Notes under the pieces: model-generated | Databases searched by the model: none | The model's input: the letters and a program-made list of their open reading frames with translations, nothing else | What the model was told of the DNA's origin: nothing | Made by a program: the position numbers and the translations under genes | Assembly: GCA_030674155.1 (NCBI GenBank) | Contig: CM060325.1 | Location: 17,029,924-17,042,423 of the forward strand | Reading direction: 5' to 3' | DNA length: 12,500 nt | DNA from: Stramonita haemastoma | Lineage: Eukaryota; Mollusca; Gastropoda; Neogastropoda; Muricidae | In this document: piece after piece, positions 1 to 6,771 of the stretch | How the letters are laid out: every line of letters begins with the position of its first letter | How positions within the stretch are numbered: the first letter of the stretch is position 1

Positions 1-354
1 ATAAAATAATGTACTGAGTGAATAAATAAACGAATGAATGAATACGCAGTTTCATACAAATGTAAGCTATAAAAGAAGAAACTAAGATCCACCTAAATGA
101 ATAAAGATATAGATAAGATAATAAACAAAATAAACAATAAATAAACAGGAGAATTTACCAGCTAAGCAGATGAAACGAATAAATAGATATTTAAAAAAAA
201 CCAAGAGTTTTTACCGAAATGAATATTTGAATAATAAGTAGTGAAGGAAAACTTCCAAATATGAAAATACACGCATAAATGAATGAATAATCCCTCCACA
301 CCCACGAAAATATAAAAAGAAACCCTCCCAAAAACTTACCAAAAAACCCCCAAA

Positions 355-357
<3 letters not shown>
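1..357. other. A-rich low-complexity spacer
   Basis: No gene is visible. The stretch is A-rich and made of degenerate tetranucleotide-like runs (AATG, AATA, AAAC) such as the GAATGAATGAAT near 33-43, with stop codons in every frame on the plus strand. The minus-strand open frame running in from the right is only a T-rich shadow that continues into the microsatellites. It looks like neutral decayed repeat. Confidence 0.7.

Positions 358-407
<50 letters not shown>
358..407. repeat. (GA)n microsatellite, about 25 units
   Basis: An uninterrupted GA dinucleotide run of about 50 bp. The plus strand is all purine, so it can form a triplex (H-DNA) when supercoiled. It is the first of a run of unrelated simple repeats that continues to about 618. 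Confidence 0.97.
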
Positions 408-410
<3 letters not shown>

Positions 411-440
411 CCAGCAACTTGAATACTGCAAAAACATTCA

Positions 441-555
441 AAACACACACACACACGCACGCACGACACGCACGCACGCACGCATACATACATACATACA
501 TACATACATACATACATACATACATACATACATACATACATACATACATACATAC
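441..555. repeat. Compound (AC)n-(ACGC)n-(CATA)n microsatellite
   Basis: The tract starts as AC (442-456), shifts to ACGC units (456-484) with one GACACG interruption, then becomes about 18 uninterrupted CATA tetranucleotides (483-554). Each motif differs from the previous by one base per unit, which fits stepwise mutation and expansion. The apparent protein repeats Y-I-H-T and V-C-M-Y are only translations of this tract. Confidence 0.95.
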
Positions 556-576
556 ACACAACACCCTCCCACTTAT

Positions 577-583
577 CCCCCCC

Positions 584-614
<31 letters not shown>

Positions 615-617
615 ACA
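577..617. repeat. Poly-C (24) followed by (AC)8
   Basis: There are 24 consecutive C residues at 577-600 followed directly by an AC run. Such a pure C tract can form an i-motif, with a G-quadruplex on the minus strand. Its exact length in an assembly is uncertain because sequencers miscount long homopolymers. Confidence 0.93.
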
Positions 618-618
618 A

Positions 619-1054
619 CACAAACACGACAAGCAAACGTGTAACACATACACACACAAACAATCACGTCTGTTCTACAAACAGAGAAACTCCTCTCTAC
701 AAACACCTCCCATCATAAAAAAAACACTGCAGAAAATCAATGACTTATTACCATCCCACATGGGCCACTAAACAAATAATAATAATAATAAAAAAACAAA
801 AAAAAAACCCACCCCCAAACCCTTCCCAAAACGCAGGTAGGCTTATTCCCATCAGGGTTTGATCACTGAACCAGGCTCCGTCGGACGAAACGAACCGACC
901 TGGGGGCGAGATGTAAAACTCCCAATCAACCAGCTGTTGTGGCAGCATTCTCTGTCGTGGGGACGATACGCGTGCAAGCAAGACCCATAAAGGCTTGGTT
1001 ATTTATTATTATGCCTGCTCGAATCAAAGTTCCATGGCCTTTTTTATATTAGTT
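619..1054. other. A-rich spacer with a GC-balanced unique core
   Basis: 619-839 is CA- and A-rich with an (AAT)n patch near 776-790 and poly-A near 790-807. 840-985 is the only GC-balanced part and has complex sequence (for example TCGGACGAAACGAACCGACC), but no long open frame with a believable protein and no clear A/B box pair. A minus-strand open frame (748-981) covers it; its C-terminal half is low-complexity F, G and I. I cannot identify this core; it may be an old repeat fragment. Confidence 0.55.
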
Positions 1055-1213
1055 TTTTTGTTTTTTTGTATCTCAATTTTGTATGTTATTACTCTTCGGC
1101 TTAAAAAAAAGGTACCTTTTTATCTTAATTTTGTATGTTATTGCTCTTTAGCCTTAGAAAGTTACCTTACCTTTTTTTTAAATCTCAATTTGTATGTTAT
1201 TGCTCTTCGGCTT
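1055..1213 (+). repeat. Three-unit minisatellite, 52-60 bp period
   Basis: Three tandem copies of a ~33 bp core, each reading roughly ATCTCAATTTTGTATGTTAT followed by TRCTCTTCGGCTT, begin at about 1070, 1122 and 1182. They are separated by T-rich spacers of about 20-28 bp containing GGTACCTT or GTTACCTT. The period is 52 then 60 bp, and the cores differ by only a few bases. The repetition also appears in translation as repeated LYVI-LRL strings, which is a consequence of the DNA repeat and not evidence for a membrane protein. Confidence 0.85.
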
Positions 1214-1497
1214 ATTCTTATTTATTTTGTTTTAGTGATTTTGTATGAGTTTTGAGTGTTTCTTGGTGGATTCATGTTTTGCTTATTATTTCTTTTTTTT
1301 TCTTTCTTATCATAAACCTATTTATTTGTTTTTTTTATTTATATGTTTATGGGTATCGCCATCTTGTCAACTTCCACGATTGTGTTTTAAGAGATGGGCG
1401 TACAGAACGATTTTACTGAACCCCCAACAAGTGAATTTATTTGTTTATTTATGTATATATGTATTTATTTATGTAGCTTTTTTGCTGTTTTACATCT
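1214..1497. other. T-rich spacer
   Basis: T-rich low-complexity sequence with TTTATTTG and TTTATGTA patches leading into the CA tract. A short GC-balanced piece (about 1350-1430) contains no recognisable feature. Open frames here are F/Y/L-rich shadows. Confidence 0.6.
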
Positions 1498-1510
1498 ACA
1501 CACACACACA

Positions 1511-1578
<68 letters not shown>
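1498..1578. repeat. (CA)n microsatellite, about 40 units
   Basis: CA dinucleotides run for about 80 bp with one interruption (CACCAC at 1515-1520). The interruption splits it into arrays of about 9 and 30 units. It is flanked by A+T-rich sequence with no SINE fragment that I can see, unlike the tracts at 2293-5914. Confidence 0.97.
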
Positions 1579-1580
<2 letters not shown>

Positions 1581-2292
1581 ATATCATTATAATAAAAACA
1601 CAACTGTGTTCAGCTTTTCGTCTGCTTTTTTTGGATAATTTTAATAGAATGTATATGTATGAAGAGCATTGATCCATTCTTATTCTATGCTTTTTTGTGT
1701 GCTTTTGTTAACATCAATTGATACATTAAAAAAAAACACAACACTACAAGAAGCAAAAACAAAAGCAACTAAATCAAAAGCAAATCCTGATATCCATTTC
1801 TTACATCAAAAACAAAACTACACTCAAACACAACACAACACACAAAAGCCACGAACAAACACAAAAATCAATCCAACACAAGAACCAAAAAAACTGAAGG
1901 AACAACAACGGAAAGATTAAAATAGTTAAACCAACAATATCGGCCCACAACACTGCTAGTAAAGCAACAAACTAAACAAAGCGAGACATAGAGAGTAACC
2001 CTTTGAAATGCCAACTAGAAATGGCTAACTGAATCACACGTAAAGCAAAAAGCTGCTTACGGCGGGGACTGGAAGGAAGGAAGGAAGGAACAAACAAATG
2101 AACAAACAAATGAAGGATGGGTTCCTTGAATCATACATTTTTTTTAAAAATAAAAAAGCCTGAATGAATGAATGAATCCGAAGATACAGGCTTCATAAAA
2201 CAAAATAATGTTGGAAGAAGACAAAAGCCAGGAAATGTAGCCAAGGATTGCACTACTCTAACAAACGTACAATACCAGTAGAAGCAAAGGAA
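1579..2292. other. A-rich spacer with (GGAA)5 and (GAAT)4
   Basis: No gene is seen. 1720-1920 is a CAA/ACA/AAG-rich stretch that gives a K/T/Q/N-rich open frame by composition alone. (GGAA)5 lies at 2071-2090, followed by CAAACAAATGAA repeats to 2113, and (TGAA)4 at 2161-2177. The rest is A-rich unique-looking sequence with no identifiable element. Confidence 0.6.
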
Positions 2293-2299
2293 GTGTGTG

Positions 2300-2372
<73 letters not shown>
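2293..2372. repeat. (GT)n microsatellite next to SINE A tail
   Basis: An 80 bp GT run with one TT slip near 2300. It abuts directly on the minus-strand SINE A 3' end at 2373 through the junction GTGTGCTTTAATTC. Nearly the same junction occurs at the full-length SINE A copy (5901-5921), so this tract is best read as the expanded (CA)n 3' tail of that SINE. Confidence 0.93.
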
Positions 2373-2374
<2 letters not shown>

Positions 2375-2444
2375 TTAATTCTAGATCTAATTCTTTTTTA
2401 TTTCCTGGATAATGAATAAGCAGTCATGTGCTTTTTCTTTTTCG

Positions 2445-2478
<34 letters not shown>

Positions 2479-2485
2479 TCCAATC

Positions 2486-2487
<2 letters not shown>
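2373..2487 (-). mobile_element. SINE A 3'-end fragment, tail 1
   Basis: Reads in plus orientation TTTAATTC ... GGATAATGAATAAGCA, then GTCATGTGCTTTTT, then CATCCAATCCCTGTGTG. This matches the complement of the SINE A 3' end at 5915-5990, including the conserved CATGTGCTTTT motif. A run of 29 T (2447-2475) is inserted inside the motif's T stretch, by expansion or by insertion of a poly(A) element. The 5' part of the SINE is missing and replaced by the next GT tract. Confidence 0.78.
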
Positions 2488-2553
<66 letters not shown>

Positions 2554-2560
2554 GTGTGTG
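2488..2560. repeat. (GT)n microsatellite between SINE A tails 1 and 2
   Basis: About 36 GT units with one TT slip at 2552-2553. It begins exactly where intact SINE A has its internal GTGTGTATG motif, which suggests that this tract expanded from that motif or that recombination joined two GT tracts there. Confidence 0.93.
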
Positions 2561-2631
2561 AAAAATCTTTTATTTCGATGATAACAAATAATCACTCATG
2601 TGCCCTTTTTTCATTTTGTTGGTATCCCATT
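2561..2631 (-). mobile_element. SINE A 3'-end fragment, tail 2
   Basis: Contains TCTTTTATTTCGATGATAAC, ATCACTCATGTGCCCTTTTT and GGTATCCCATTTGTATGTG, matching the SINE A 3' end on the minus strand. It shares GGTATCC with tail 3 and not with full-length SINE A, so tails 2 and 3 probably arose by local duplication and not by two separate insertions. Confidence 0.75.
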
Positions 2632-2680
2632 TGTATGTGTGTATGTGTATGAATGTTTGTGTATGTGAATGCATGTGTGT
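2632..2680. repeat. Degenerate GT/GTAT repeat
   Basis: Imperfect GTATGTGTATGAATG-type sequence between SINE A tails 2 and 3. It looks like an older, mutated GT tract. Confidence 0.75.
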
Positions 2681-2750
2681 TACAATTCTTTATTTCTAGG
2701 ATAATTGAATAAACACTCATGTGCCTTTTTTTTCATTTTTGGTATCCAAT
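2681..2750 (-). mobile_element. SINE A 3'-end fragment, tail 3
   Basis: Contains CAATTCTTTATTTCTAGGAT, AATAAACACTCATGTGCC and GGTATCCAATCTGTGTG. It is the third tandem copy of the SINE A 3' end and is again cut at the internal GTGTG motif, where the next tract begins. Confidence 0.77.
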
Positions 2751-2975
<225 letters not shown>

Positions 2976-3246
2976 GTGTGACCACCCTGCATTTTGTTTT
3001 TTCTTCTTGGAAGAAGTAGTAAGTGGCGAGGGATAGGGGGGAAAAGGGGGGGGGGAAGGAAAAGATGACAGGGTAGTGGTGGTGGTGGTGGTGGTAGGGG
3101 GGGAGGGTGGGATAGCGTGTAGCATTTCGTGTGGTTGGTGATTGTTTTGGCTAAGAGGCAGGAGTTTGCATTGACTCTGATTACGCTGCGCTTTGTGTCA
3201 CACCAGGGGTCCAGTTTCTTCCTCCTTTTTACCTGCTGCTGTCCTT
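2976..3246. other. G-rich spacer and unidentified unique segment
   Basis: 3031-3112 is G-rich, with runs of 6, 10, 3, 7 and 3 G and a (GGT)6-7 patch at 3077-3096, so it could form G-quadruplexes on the plus strand. 3120-3245 is GC-balanced unique-looking sequence ending in TTCTGTGTGTGTGG, where the next GT tract starts. I recognise no element in it. Confidence 0.6.
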
Positions 3247-3256
3247 CTGTGTGTGT

Positions 3257-3288
<32 letters not shown>

Positions 3289-3567
3289 GTGTGTGTGTGG
3301 TGTGTGTGTGTGTTGTGTGTGTGTGTGTGTTGTGTGTGTGGTGTGTGTGTGTGTGTGATGTTGTGTTGTGTGTGGTTGTGTTGTGTGGTGTGTGGTGTGT
3401 GTGGTGTGTGTGTTGTGGTGTGTGTGTGTGTGTGTTGGTTGTGTGTGGTTGTGTTGTGTGTGTTGTGTGTGGTTGTGTGTGTGTGTGTTGTGGTTGTGTG
3501 TGAGTTGTGTGTGTGTGTGTGTGTGTGTGTTGTGTGTGTGTGTGTGGTGTGTGTGTGTGTGTGTGTG
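3247..3567. repeat. Long imperfect (GT)n tract with TTG and GGT slips
   Basis: About 320 bp of almost only G and T. The GT register is broken dozens of times by GGT or GTTGT, with one GATG at 3357-3360. The slips look partly periodic, in TGTGTTGTGTG and GTGTGGTGTG blocks, which suggests duplication of larger internal units as well as simple slippage. The long C/V open frame is an artefact of this tract. Confidence 0.93.
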
Positions 3568-3569
3568 TT

Positions 3570-3741
3570 CCTTGAATGAGGGCGAAATCAATACAGTTAT
3601 TATGATTTTTTTGTTATTGAGGAATAGAACAAGGCTTATAGTTCCACATAGGACAGAGCCAGTCATGGACAAGCATTTCACATGGTAATTAAAGATTATT
3701 CACAAATTGATGAGGAGTTTTTTCAGGAGGTGGCAGTAAAA
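3570..3741 (+). repeat. Block E copy 1 (~170 bp duplicated spacer)
   Basis: Begins CCTTGAATGAGGGCGAAATC and ends TTTTTTCAGGAGGTGGCAGT followed by AAA. A closely similar copy lies at 3898-4058, about 320-330 bp downstream. By eye the two are roughly 85 percent identical with small indels. GT tracts lie on both sides. It has no open frame of note and no A/B box that I can find, and the family is unrecognised. Confidence 0.88.
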
Positions 3742-3825
3742 TGTGTGTGTGCGTGCGTGCGTCGTGCGTTCGCGCGCGCGCGCGTGTGTGTATGTGTGCG
3801 TGTCTGTGTGTGTGTGCGTGTGCGT

Positions 3826-3896
<71 letters not shown>
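3742..3896. repeat. (GT)n tract with embedded (CG)n
   Basis: Alternating purine-pyrimidine sequence for about 155 bp. GTGCGTGC units (3742-3768) are followed by a CG core (3770-3784), then GTGCGTGT and finally pure GT with one GGT slip. The register is nearly unbroken, so Z-DNA potential is high. It separates block E copies 1 and 2. Confidence 0.93.
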
Positions 3897-3897
<1 letters not shown>

Positions 3898-3898
<1 letters not shown>

Positions 3899-4058
3899 CT
3901 TGAATGAGGGCGAAATCAATACCGTTATTATGATTTGTTGTTACTGAGGAACAAAGCTTATGAGTTCCTCACAGGACACAGCCAGTTATCGACAAGCATT
4001 TCACATAATAAAGATTATTCACAAATTCATGAGGATTTTTTCAGGAGGTAGCAGTAAA
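3898..4058 (+). repeat. Block E copy 2
   Basis: Near-copy of 3570-3741, beginning CCTTGAATGAGGGCGAAATC and ending TTTTTTCAGGAGGTAGCAGT. It is about 10 bp shorter because of small deletions. It is followed by GT, then (GTGA)n, then a SINE A tail. The same order follows the third copy at 4803, which argues for duplication of a larger unit. Confidence 0.88.
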
Positions 4059-4109
4059 GTGTGTGTGTAAGTTGTGTGTGTTGTGTGTGTGTTGTAGTGG
4101 TGTGTGTGT

Positions 4110-4161
<52 letters not shown>

Positions 4162-4174
4162 TGAGTGAGTGAGT
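4059..4174. repeat. (GT)n followed by (GTGA)4
   Basis: An imperfect GT tract (4059-4158) ends in four GAGT/GTGA tetranucleotides (4158-4174). The same GT-to-GTGA transition occurs at 5100-5125 in the matching place of the next unit. Confidence 0.93.
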
Positions 4175-4186
4175 GGTTTCAAAGTA

Positions 4187-4240
4187 AAAATTTTATTTCC
4201 AGATGGTACATTGAGTAAACAATAATTTGCATTTTTCATC
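4187..4240 (-). mobile_element. Diverged SINE A tail 4
   Basis: TTTTATTTCCAGAT, TTGAGTAAACAATAATTTGC and ATTTTTCATC line up with the SINE A 3'-end pattern (TTTATTTC, ATTGAATAAACACTCATGTGC, TTTTTCAT). The CATGTGC motif is mutated to AATTTGC. It is the weakest of the tail copies, supported mainly by its position after a GT-GTGA tract as in tail 5. Confidence 0.45.
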
Positions 4241-4535
4241 AAGCAATTTAATTTTTTTTTTAAAGACCACTTAACAAAAAAACAGACATACTAACACAAT
4301 TGAAAAGCAAGCAAACAAGCAAATACAAAATAAAACCCCACCCAAAATACATTTAGCTACAAATTGTTTCAACTGATAACATCAAAATAAACTCAAAAGG
4401 AACTAAGATCAAAAAAATATAGTAATAATGAGATAATAATAATAATGATAATAATAAATAATTAGTATTTTCATTATTATCATTATTACAATTATTATTA
4501 TCATATGCACGTAAGACTCACTCTTTCACGTAGGC
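4241..4535. other. A+T-rich spacer
   Basis: A-rich sequence with AAGCAAACAAGCAAATAC repeats (4303-4326) and an (AAT)n/(ATT)n pair at 4421-4502. No gene and no recognised element. Confidence 0.6.
4440..4488. repeat. (AAT)n/(ATT)n inverted repeat
   Basis: The 16 bp arms TAATAATGATAATAAT (4440-4455) and ATTATTATCATTATTA (4473-4488) are perfect reverse complements around a 17 nt loop. They lie within longer imperfect AAT and ATT arrays. A+T-rich cruciforms of this kind extrude easily under supercoiling. Confidence 0.8.
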
Positions 4536-4630
4536 CACACACACACACAACATACAGAGCGCGCGCCCGCCACACGCAACGCACGCATGCACAACACATT
4601 ACAACACACAAATCACACACACAACACACC
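4536..4630. repeat. Imperfect (CA)n tract with GC core
   Basis: CA-rich sequence with a GCGCGCGCCCGCC segment (4559-4571). It is the only CA-on-plus tract between 2293 and 6334, where all others read GT. It lies opposite a GT tract at 4696-4802, about 65 bp away. Confidence 0.85.
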
Positions 4631-4695
4631 CCAAAATATACCCGGCGCGCATATGTACTCTGAGTTTTGTTTTTTAAATTCAAATAAAAAAAAAA

Positions 4696-4802
4696 CGTGT
4701 GTGTCGGTCGTGTGTCTGTGTGATGTGGTGTGTGTGTGGTGTGTGTGTGTGGTGTGTGTGTTGTGGTGTGTGGTCGCGCGCGCGCGCGCTGTTTGTGTGT
4801 GC
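4696..4802. repeat. Imperfect (GT)n tract with (CG)7
   Basis: GT repeats with GGT and TTG slips and an uninterrupted CG run at 4775-4789, ending at block E copy 3. The order CG-bearing GT tract then block E repeats that at 3742-3898. Confidence 0.92.
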
Positions 4803-4975
4803 CTTAAGTGAGAGATGAATCAATACCACTATCATGATCCAGACTATCCAGACACAGGGTTATACTATAGGTTTAGCCTGAGAGGAACGATTCATTAACC
4901 AACACGAACTAACAGAAGCTATCATTCATAACTTGATTAACATCTTTTTTTTTTCTCCGAAGGTAGTGGGTGATT
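4803..4975 (+). repeat. Block E copy 3, diverged
   Basis: The first 36 bp (CTTAAGTGAGAGATGAATCA, then ATACCACTATCATGAT) align with the start of block E copies 1 and 2 without indels of note. The middle is too diverged to align by eye. The end, a T run followed by CTCCGAAGGTAGTGGGTG, resembles the T run plus CAGGAGGTGGCAGT end of the other copies. The flanking order on both sides supports homology. Confidence 0.6.
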
Positions 4976-5008
4976 TTTGTAATGTGATGTGATAGTTTGT
5001 GTTAAGTA

Positions 5009-5050
5009 GGTGTGTGTGTGTGTGCGTGTGTGTGTGGTGCGTGTGTGTGT

Positions 5051-5082
<32 letters not shown>

Positions 5083-5130
5083 TGTGTGGTGTGTGTGTGT
5101 TGTGTGTGAGTGAGTGAGTGAGTGATGAGT
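5009..5130. repeat. (GT)n followed by (GTGA)n
   Basis: A GT tract with occasional GC and GGT slips (5009-5106) turns into GAGT/GTGA tetranucleotides (5106-5124). It is the counterpart of 4059-4174. Confidence 0.93.
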
Positions 5131-5170
5131 GAGCGTGTATGTGTGTTGTGATTGATTTTTTTTAAAATTA

Positions 5171-5275
5171 ATGTTGTATTCGTTTATTTCGAGGAGTATG
5201 GAATAAGCAATCATGTGCTTTTTTACATCCTGTCCCCGTGTGTATGCAGTTTTGTAAATTTTGCCACCCGTTCCA
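5171..5275 (-). mobile_element. SINE A 3'-end fragment, tail 5
   Basis: Contains GAGGAGTATGGAATAAGCAA, TCATGTGCTTTTTTACATCC, TGTCCCCGTGTGTATGCAGT and TTTGTAAATT. It is the best preserved truncated copy when compared with 5930-6005. The match stops near CCCGTTCC at 5267-5274, where intact SINE A continues CCACCGGCACACG. Tails 6 and 7 stop at about the same place. Confidence 0.88.
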
Positions 5276-5297
5276 TGTGTGTGTGGTGTGTGTGGTT

Positions 5298-5334
<37 letters not shown>

Positions 5335-5427
5335 GTGTGTGTTGTATATGGTTTGTGTGTACGTATGTGTACGTGCGTGCGTGCATGCGTGTGTGCGCTC
5401 GCGCGCGCGCGCGCGCGTTTGTGTGTG
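5276..5427. repeat. (GT)n tract with two (CG)n cores
   Basis: GT with GGT slips, CG at 5318-5327, more GT, then GTGCGTGCGTGC and a second uninterrupted CG run at 5400-5417. It is almost entirely alternating purine-pyrimidine and is a strong Z-DNA candidate. Confidence 0.93.
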
Positions 5428-5617
5428 AAGCGACAAGGGATAAAATAGCACCATGCTGATTATCAATATTAAGACAAGGAGTCGTTATTTGCTCGCCGAG
5501 AGATTGCAGACTGGGGAGTAACAGGCACTTAAACCGCGGTCATTACCAGAGACTTGATCGGCGCTGTTCAATAGACCTGGACATTCTGAATAATATGCTG
5601 TGGTGGGATTGTTCGTG
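5428..5617. other. Unidentified GC-balanced spacer
   Basis: Complex sequence that follows a GT/CG tract, as block E does. The first ~35 bp (AAGCGACAAGGGATAAAATA, then GCACCATGCTGATT) have a faint likeness to block E's start, not enough to claim a fourth copy. The rest (for example TTAAACCGCGGTCATTACCA) is unrecognised. Its minus-strand open frame continues into SINE A and simple repeat and looks non-coding. Confidence 0.5.
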
Positions 5618-5653
5618 CGATGTGTCTGTGTGTGTGTGGGGGTGGGTGGGGGG

Positions 5654-5691
<38 letters not shown>

Positions 5692-5722
5692 AGGTGTGTG
5701 TGTGTGGTTTTCTGTGTGTGTG
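5618..5722. repeat. (GT)n tract with G-rich patch
   Basis: GT repeats with a GGGGGTGGGTGGGGGG patch at 5638-5653 and minor slips. It abuts SINE A tail 6. Confidence 0.92.
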
Positions 5723-5822
5723 TTATTTATATTATTATTTTTTTTTCTTATACGAGATAAGATAGAATCATGTGTTTTTTCATCGTCCGTGTGTATGCGT
5801 TTTGTAATATTGTATCTGTTCA
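5723..5822 (-). mobile_element. SINE A 3'-end fragment, tail 6
   Basis: Starts with TTATTTATATTATTATT, then matches SINE A through ATACGAGATAAGATAGAATC, ATGTGTTTTTTCATCGTCCG, TGTGTATGCGTTTTGTAAT and TATCTGTTCACG. The ATT-rich start is where other copies have GT, and tail 7 (11461) also has ATT units there. The fragment ends at the same internal point as tail 5. Confidence 0.82.
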
Positions 5823-5914
5823 CGCATGTGTGTGCTTGTGTGTGTGTGTGTTGTGTGTGTGTGTGTGTGTGTGTTGTTGTTGTTGTGTGTGTGTGTGTGT
5901 GCTTTGTGTGTGTG
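5823..5914. repeat. (GT)n tract forming the 3' tail of SINE A copy 1
   Basis: GT and GTT units (including TGTTGTTGTTG at 5872-5884) run up to TTTAATTC at 5915, the 3' boundary of the minus-strand SINE. Seen from the SINE strand this is a (CA)n tail. Confidence 0.9.
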
Positions 5915-6246
5915 TTTAATTCTTTTATATCGAGAATAATGGAATAAGCACTCATGTGCTTTTTTACATTCAGTCCCCGTGTGTATGGAGTTTTGTAAAT
6001 GTCATCTGTCCCCACCGGCACACGATGGCCTACTCTTACGAAAAGCGGAACAGGATTTAATGTGTGTGCAAGATGTTCTGCGTGAGTTCGCACCTGGGGC
6101 CTCGGTTTAAAGTCTTATCCGAAGGACTTTTTGGGAGAGTGGAGTCAGCACTGATGTTAACGCCAGGTGAAAAATCTTCTCGACCGGACTCGAACCCGGG
6201 TCGTCAAATTGCCAGCGCAATGTTCTGACCACTAGGCTATCCGTTC
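5915..6246 (-). mobile_element. SINE A copy 1, near full length
   Basis: On the minus strand this element has a tRNA-like head with a perfect A box (TAGCCTAGTGG, 6229-6239) and B box (GGTTCGAGTCC, 6186-6196). A central region follows with CCTTCGGATAAGACTTTAAA and CCGAGGCCC, then CGCTTTTCGTAAGAGTAGGC, then the 3' end with GCACATGAGTGC and TCGATATAAAAGAATTAAA. The body is ~330 bp. It aligns along its length with the plus-strand copy at 10206-10541, by eye about 85 percent identical beyond the B box. A SINE encodes no protein and depends on a LINE's machinery for transposition. GT tracts on both sides hide any target-site duplication. Confidence 0.88.
6186..6239 (-). promoter_or_regulatory. Pol III internal promoter (A and B boxes) of SINE A copy 1
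   Basis: The A box TAGCCTAGTGG fits the TRGYNNARNGG consensus at all positions, and the B box GGTTCGAGTCC fits as well. Their starts are 43 bp apart, a normal tRNA spacing. I do not call a tRNA gene because the sequence continues directly into a conserved SINE body with no T-run terminator after the head. Confidence 0.85.
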
Positions 6247-6262
6247 CCCCCCGAAAGACCCT

Positions 6263-6280
6263 TGTGTGTGTGTGTGTGTG

Positions 6281-6334
<54 letters not shown>
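6263..6334. repeat. (GT)n microsatellite at the SINE A 5' side
   Basis: About 36 GT units with one slip at 6280-6281, ending in GTGCACACGCGCGG. It lies on the 5' side of the SINE on its own strand, so the SINE tail does not explain it. The SINE may have inserted into an existing GT array. Confidence 0.94.
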
Positions 6335-6336
<2 letters not shown>

Positions 6337-6344
6337 ACACGCGC

Positions 6345-6771
6345 GGCCCTGCTCTTACACTTATGTTACCATAATCGTGCTTTCTTTACTTGTTGGTTAA
6401 TGTGATCTACGACAAAACTCTGTACTTGAACAATATCTGTATTTATTTGTGAGAATGCATTCATTTGTCTTCAGCTGCATGCTTTGAAAATGCTAAAACA
6501 GTGTAACAGTTAGGCAACATTGTTAACGAGCAAGGTATGTTAATTAGATTTGGCCGAACAATACCTGTTTAAACCAACTGAAGTGCCTAACAGTCCTGTG
6601 TTCAAATCACTCTAAAAATCATCCTTCAAAATAGCTTTCATTATCATCCAAGAGTTTTTTTTCCATCAGAATCGTCGTCGCCATCATCAACATCGTCGTT
6701 GTCGTCGTTATAGGGTTGTCATTATCGCTTGCAGAGAAAGACAGGCAGACAGATAGGCAGACAGAGACACG
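6345..6771. other. Unique-looking spacer with a TCG/ATC patch
   Basis: Complex A+T-rich sequence with no recognised gene. 6669-6709 is a degenerate trinucleotide run (ATCGTCGTCGCCATCATCAA). A degenerate GACAGGCAGACAGATAGGCA patch lies at 6740-6760. A B box-like GTGTTCAAATCAC at 6599-6611 has no partner A box at the right distance. Confidence 0.55.

Noticed and set aside
748..981. A small minus-strand protein gene over the GC-balanced stretch 840-985
   Set aside because: It ends in G/F/I low complexity encoded by poly-A/T sequence and has no homologue I recognise.
2373..2750. CRISPR-like array, as three similar ~70 bp segments are separated by spacers
   Set aside because: The spacers are GT microsatellites, the repeats are SINE fragments of uneven length, and the genome is eukaryotic.
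5428..5617. A fourth block E copy
   Set aside because: Only about 35 bp is faintly similar and the rest does not align by eye.
5485..6093. A 202-codon minus-strand open frame, the longest in the window
   Set aside because: It runs through SINE A, SINE A tail 6 and GT tracts. Its protein is mostly poly TH/NT with no domain, so it is a shadow of repeats.
6186..6246. A functional tRNA gene on the minus strand
   Set aside because: The boxes are good, but the sequence continues into a body shared with 10206-10541, so it is a SINE head.
6504..6590. Inverted repeat GTTAGGCA/TGCCTAAC
   Set aside because: Only 8 bp pair exactly over an ~75 bp loop, easily chance in this much sequence.
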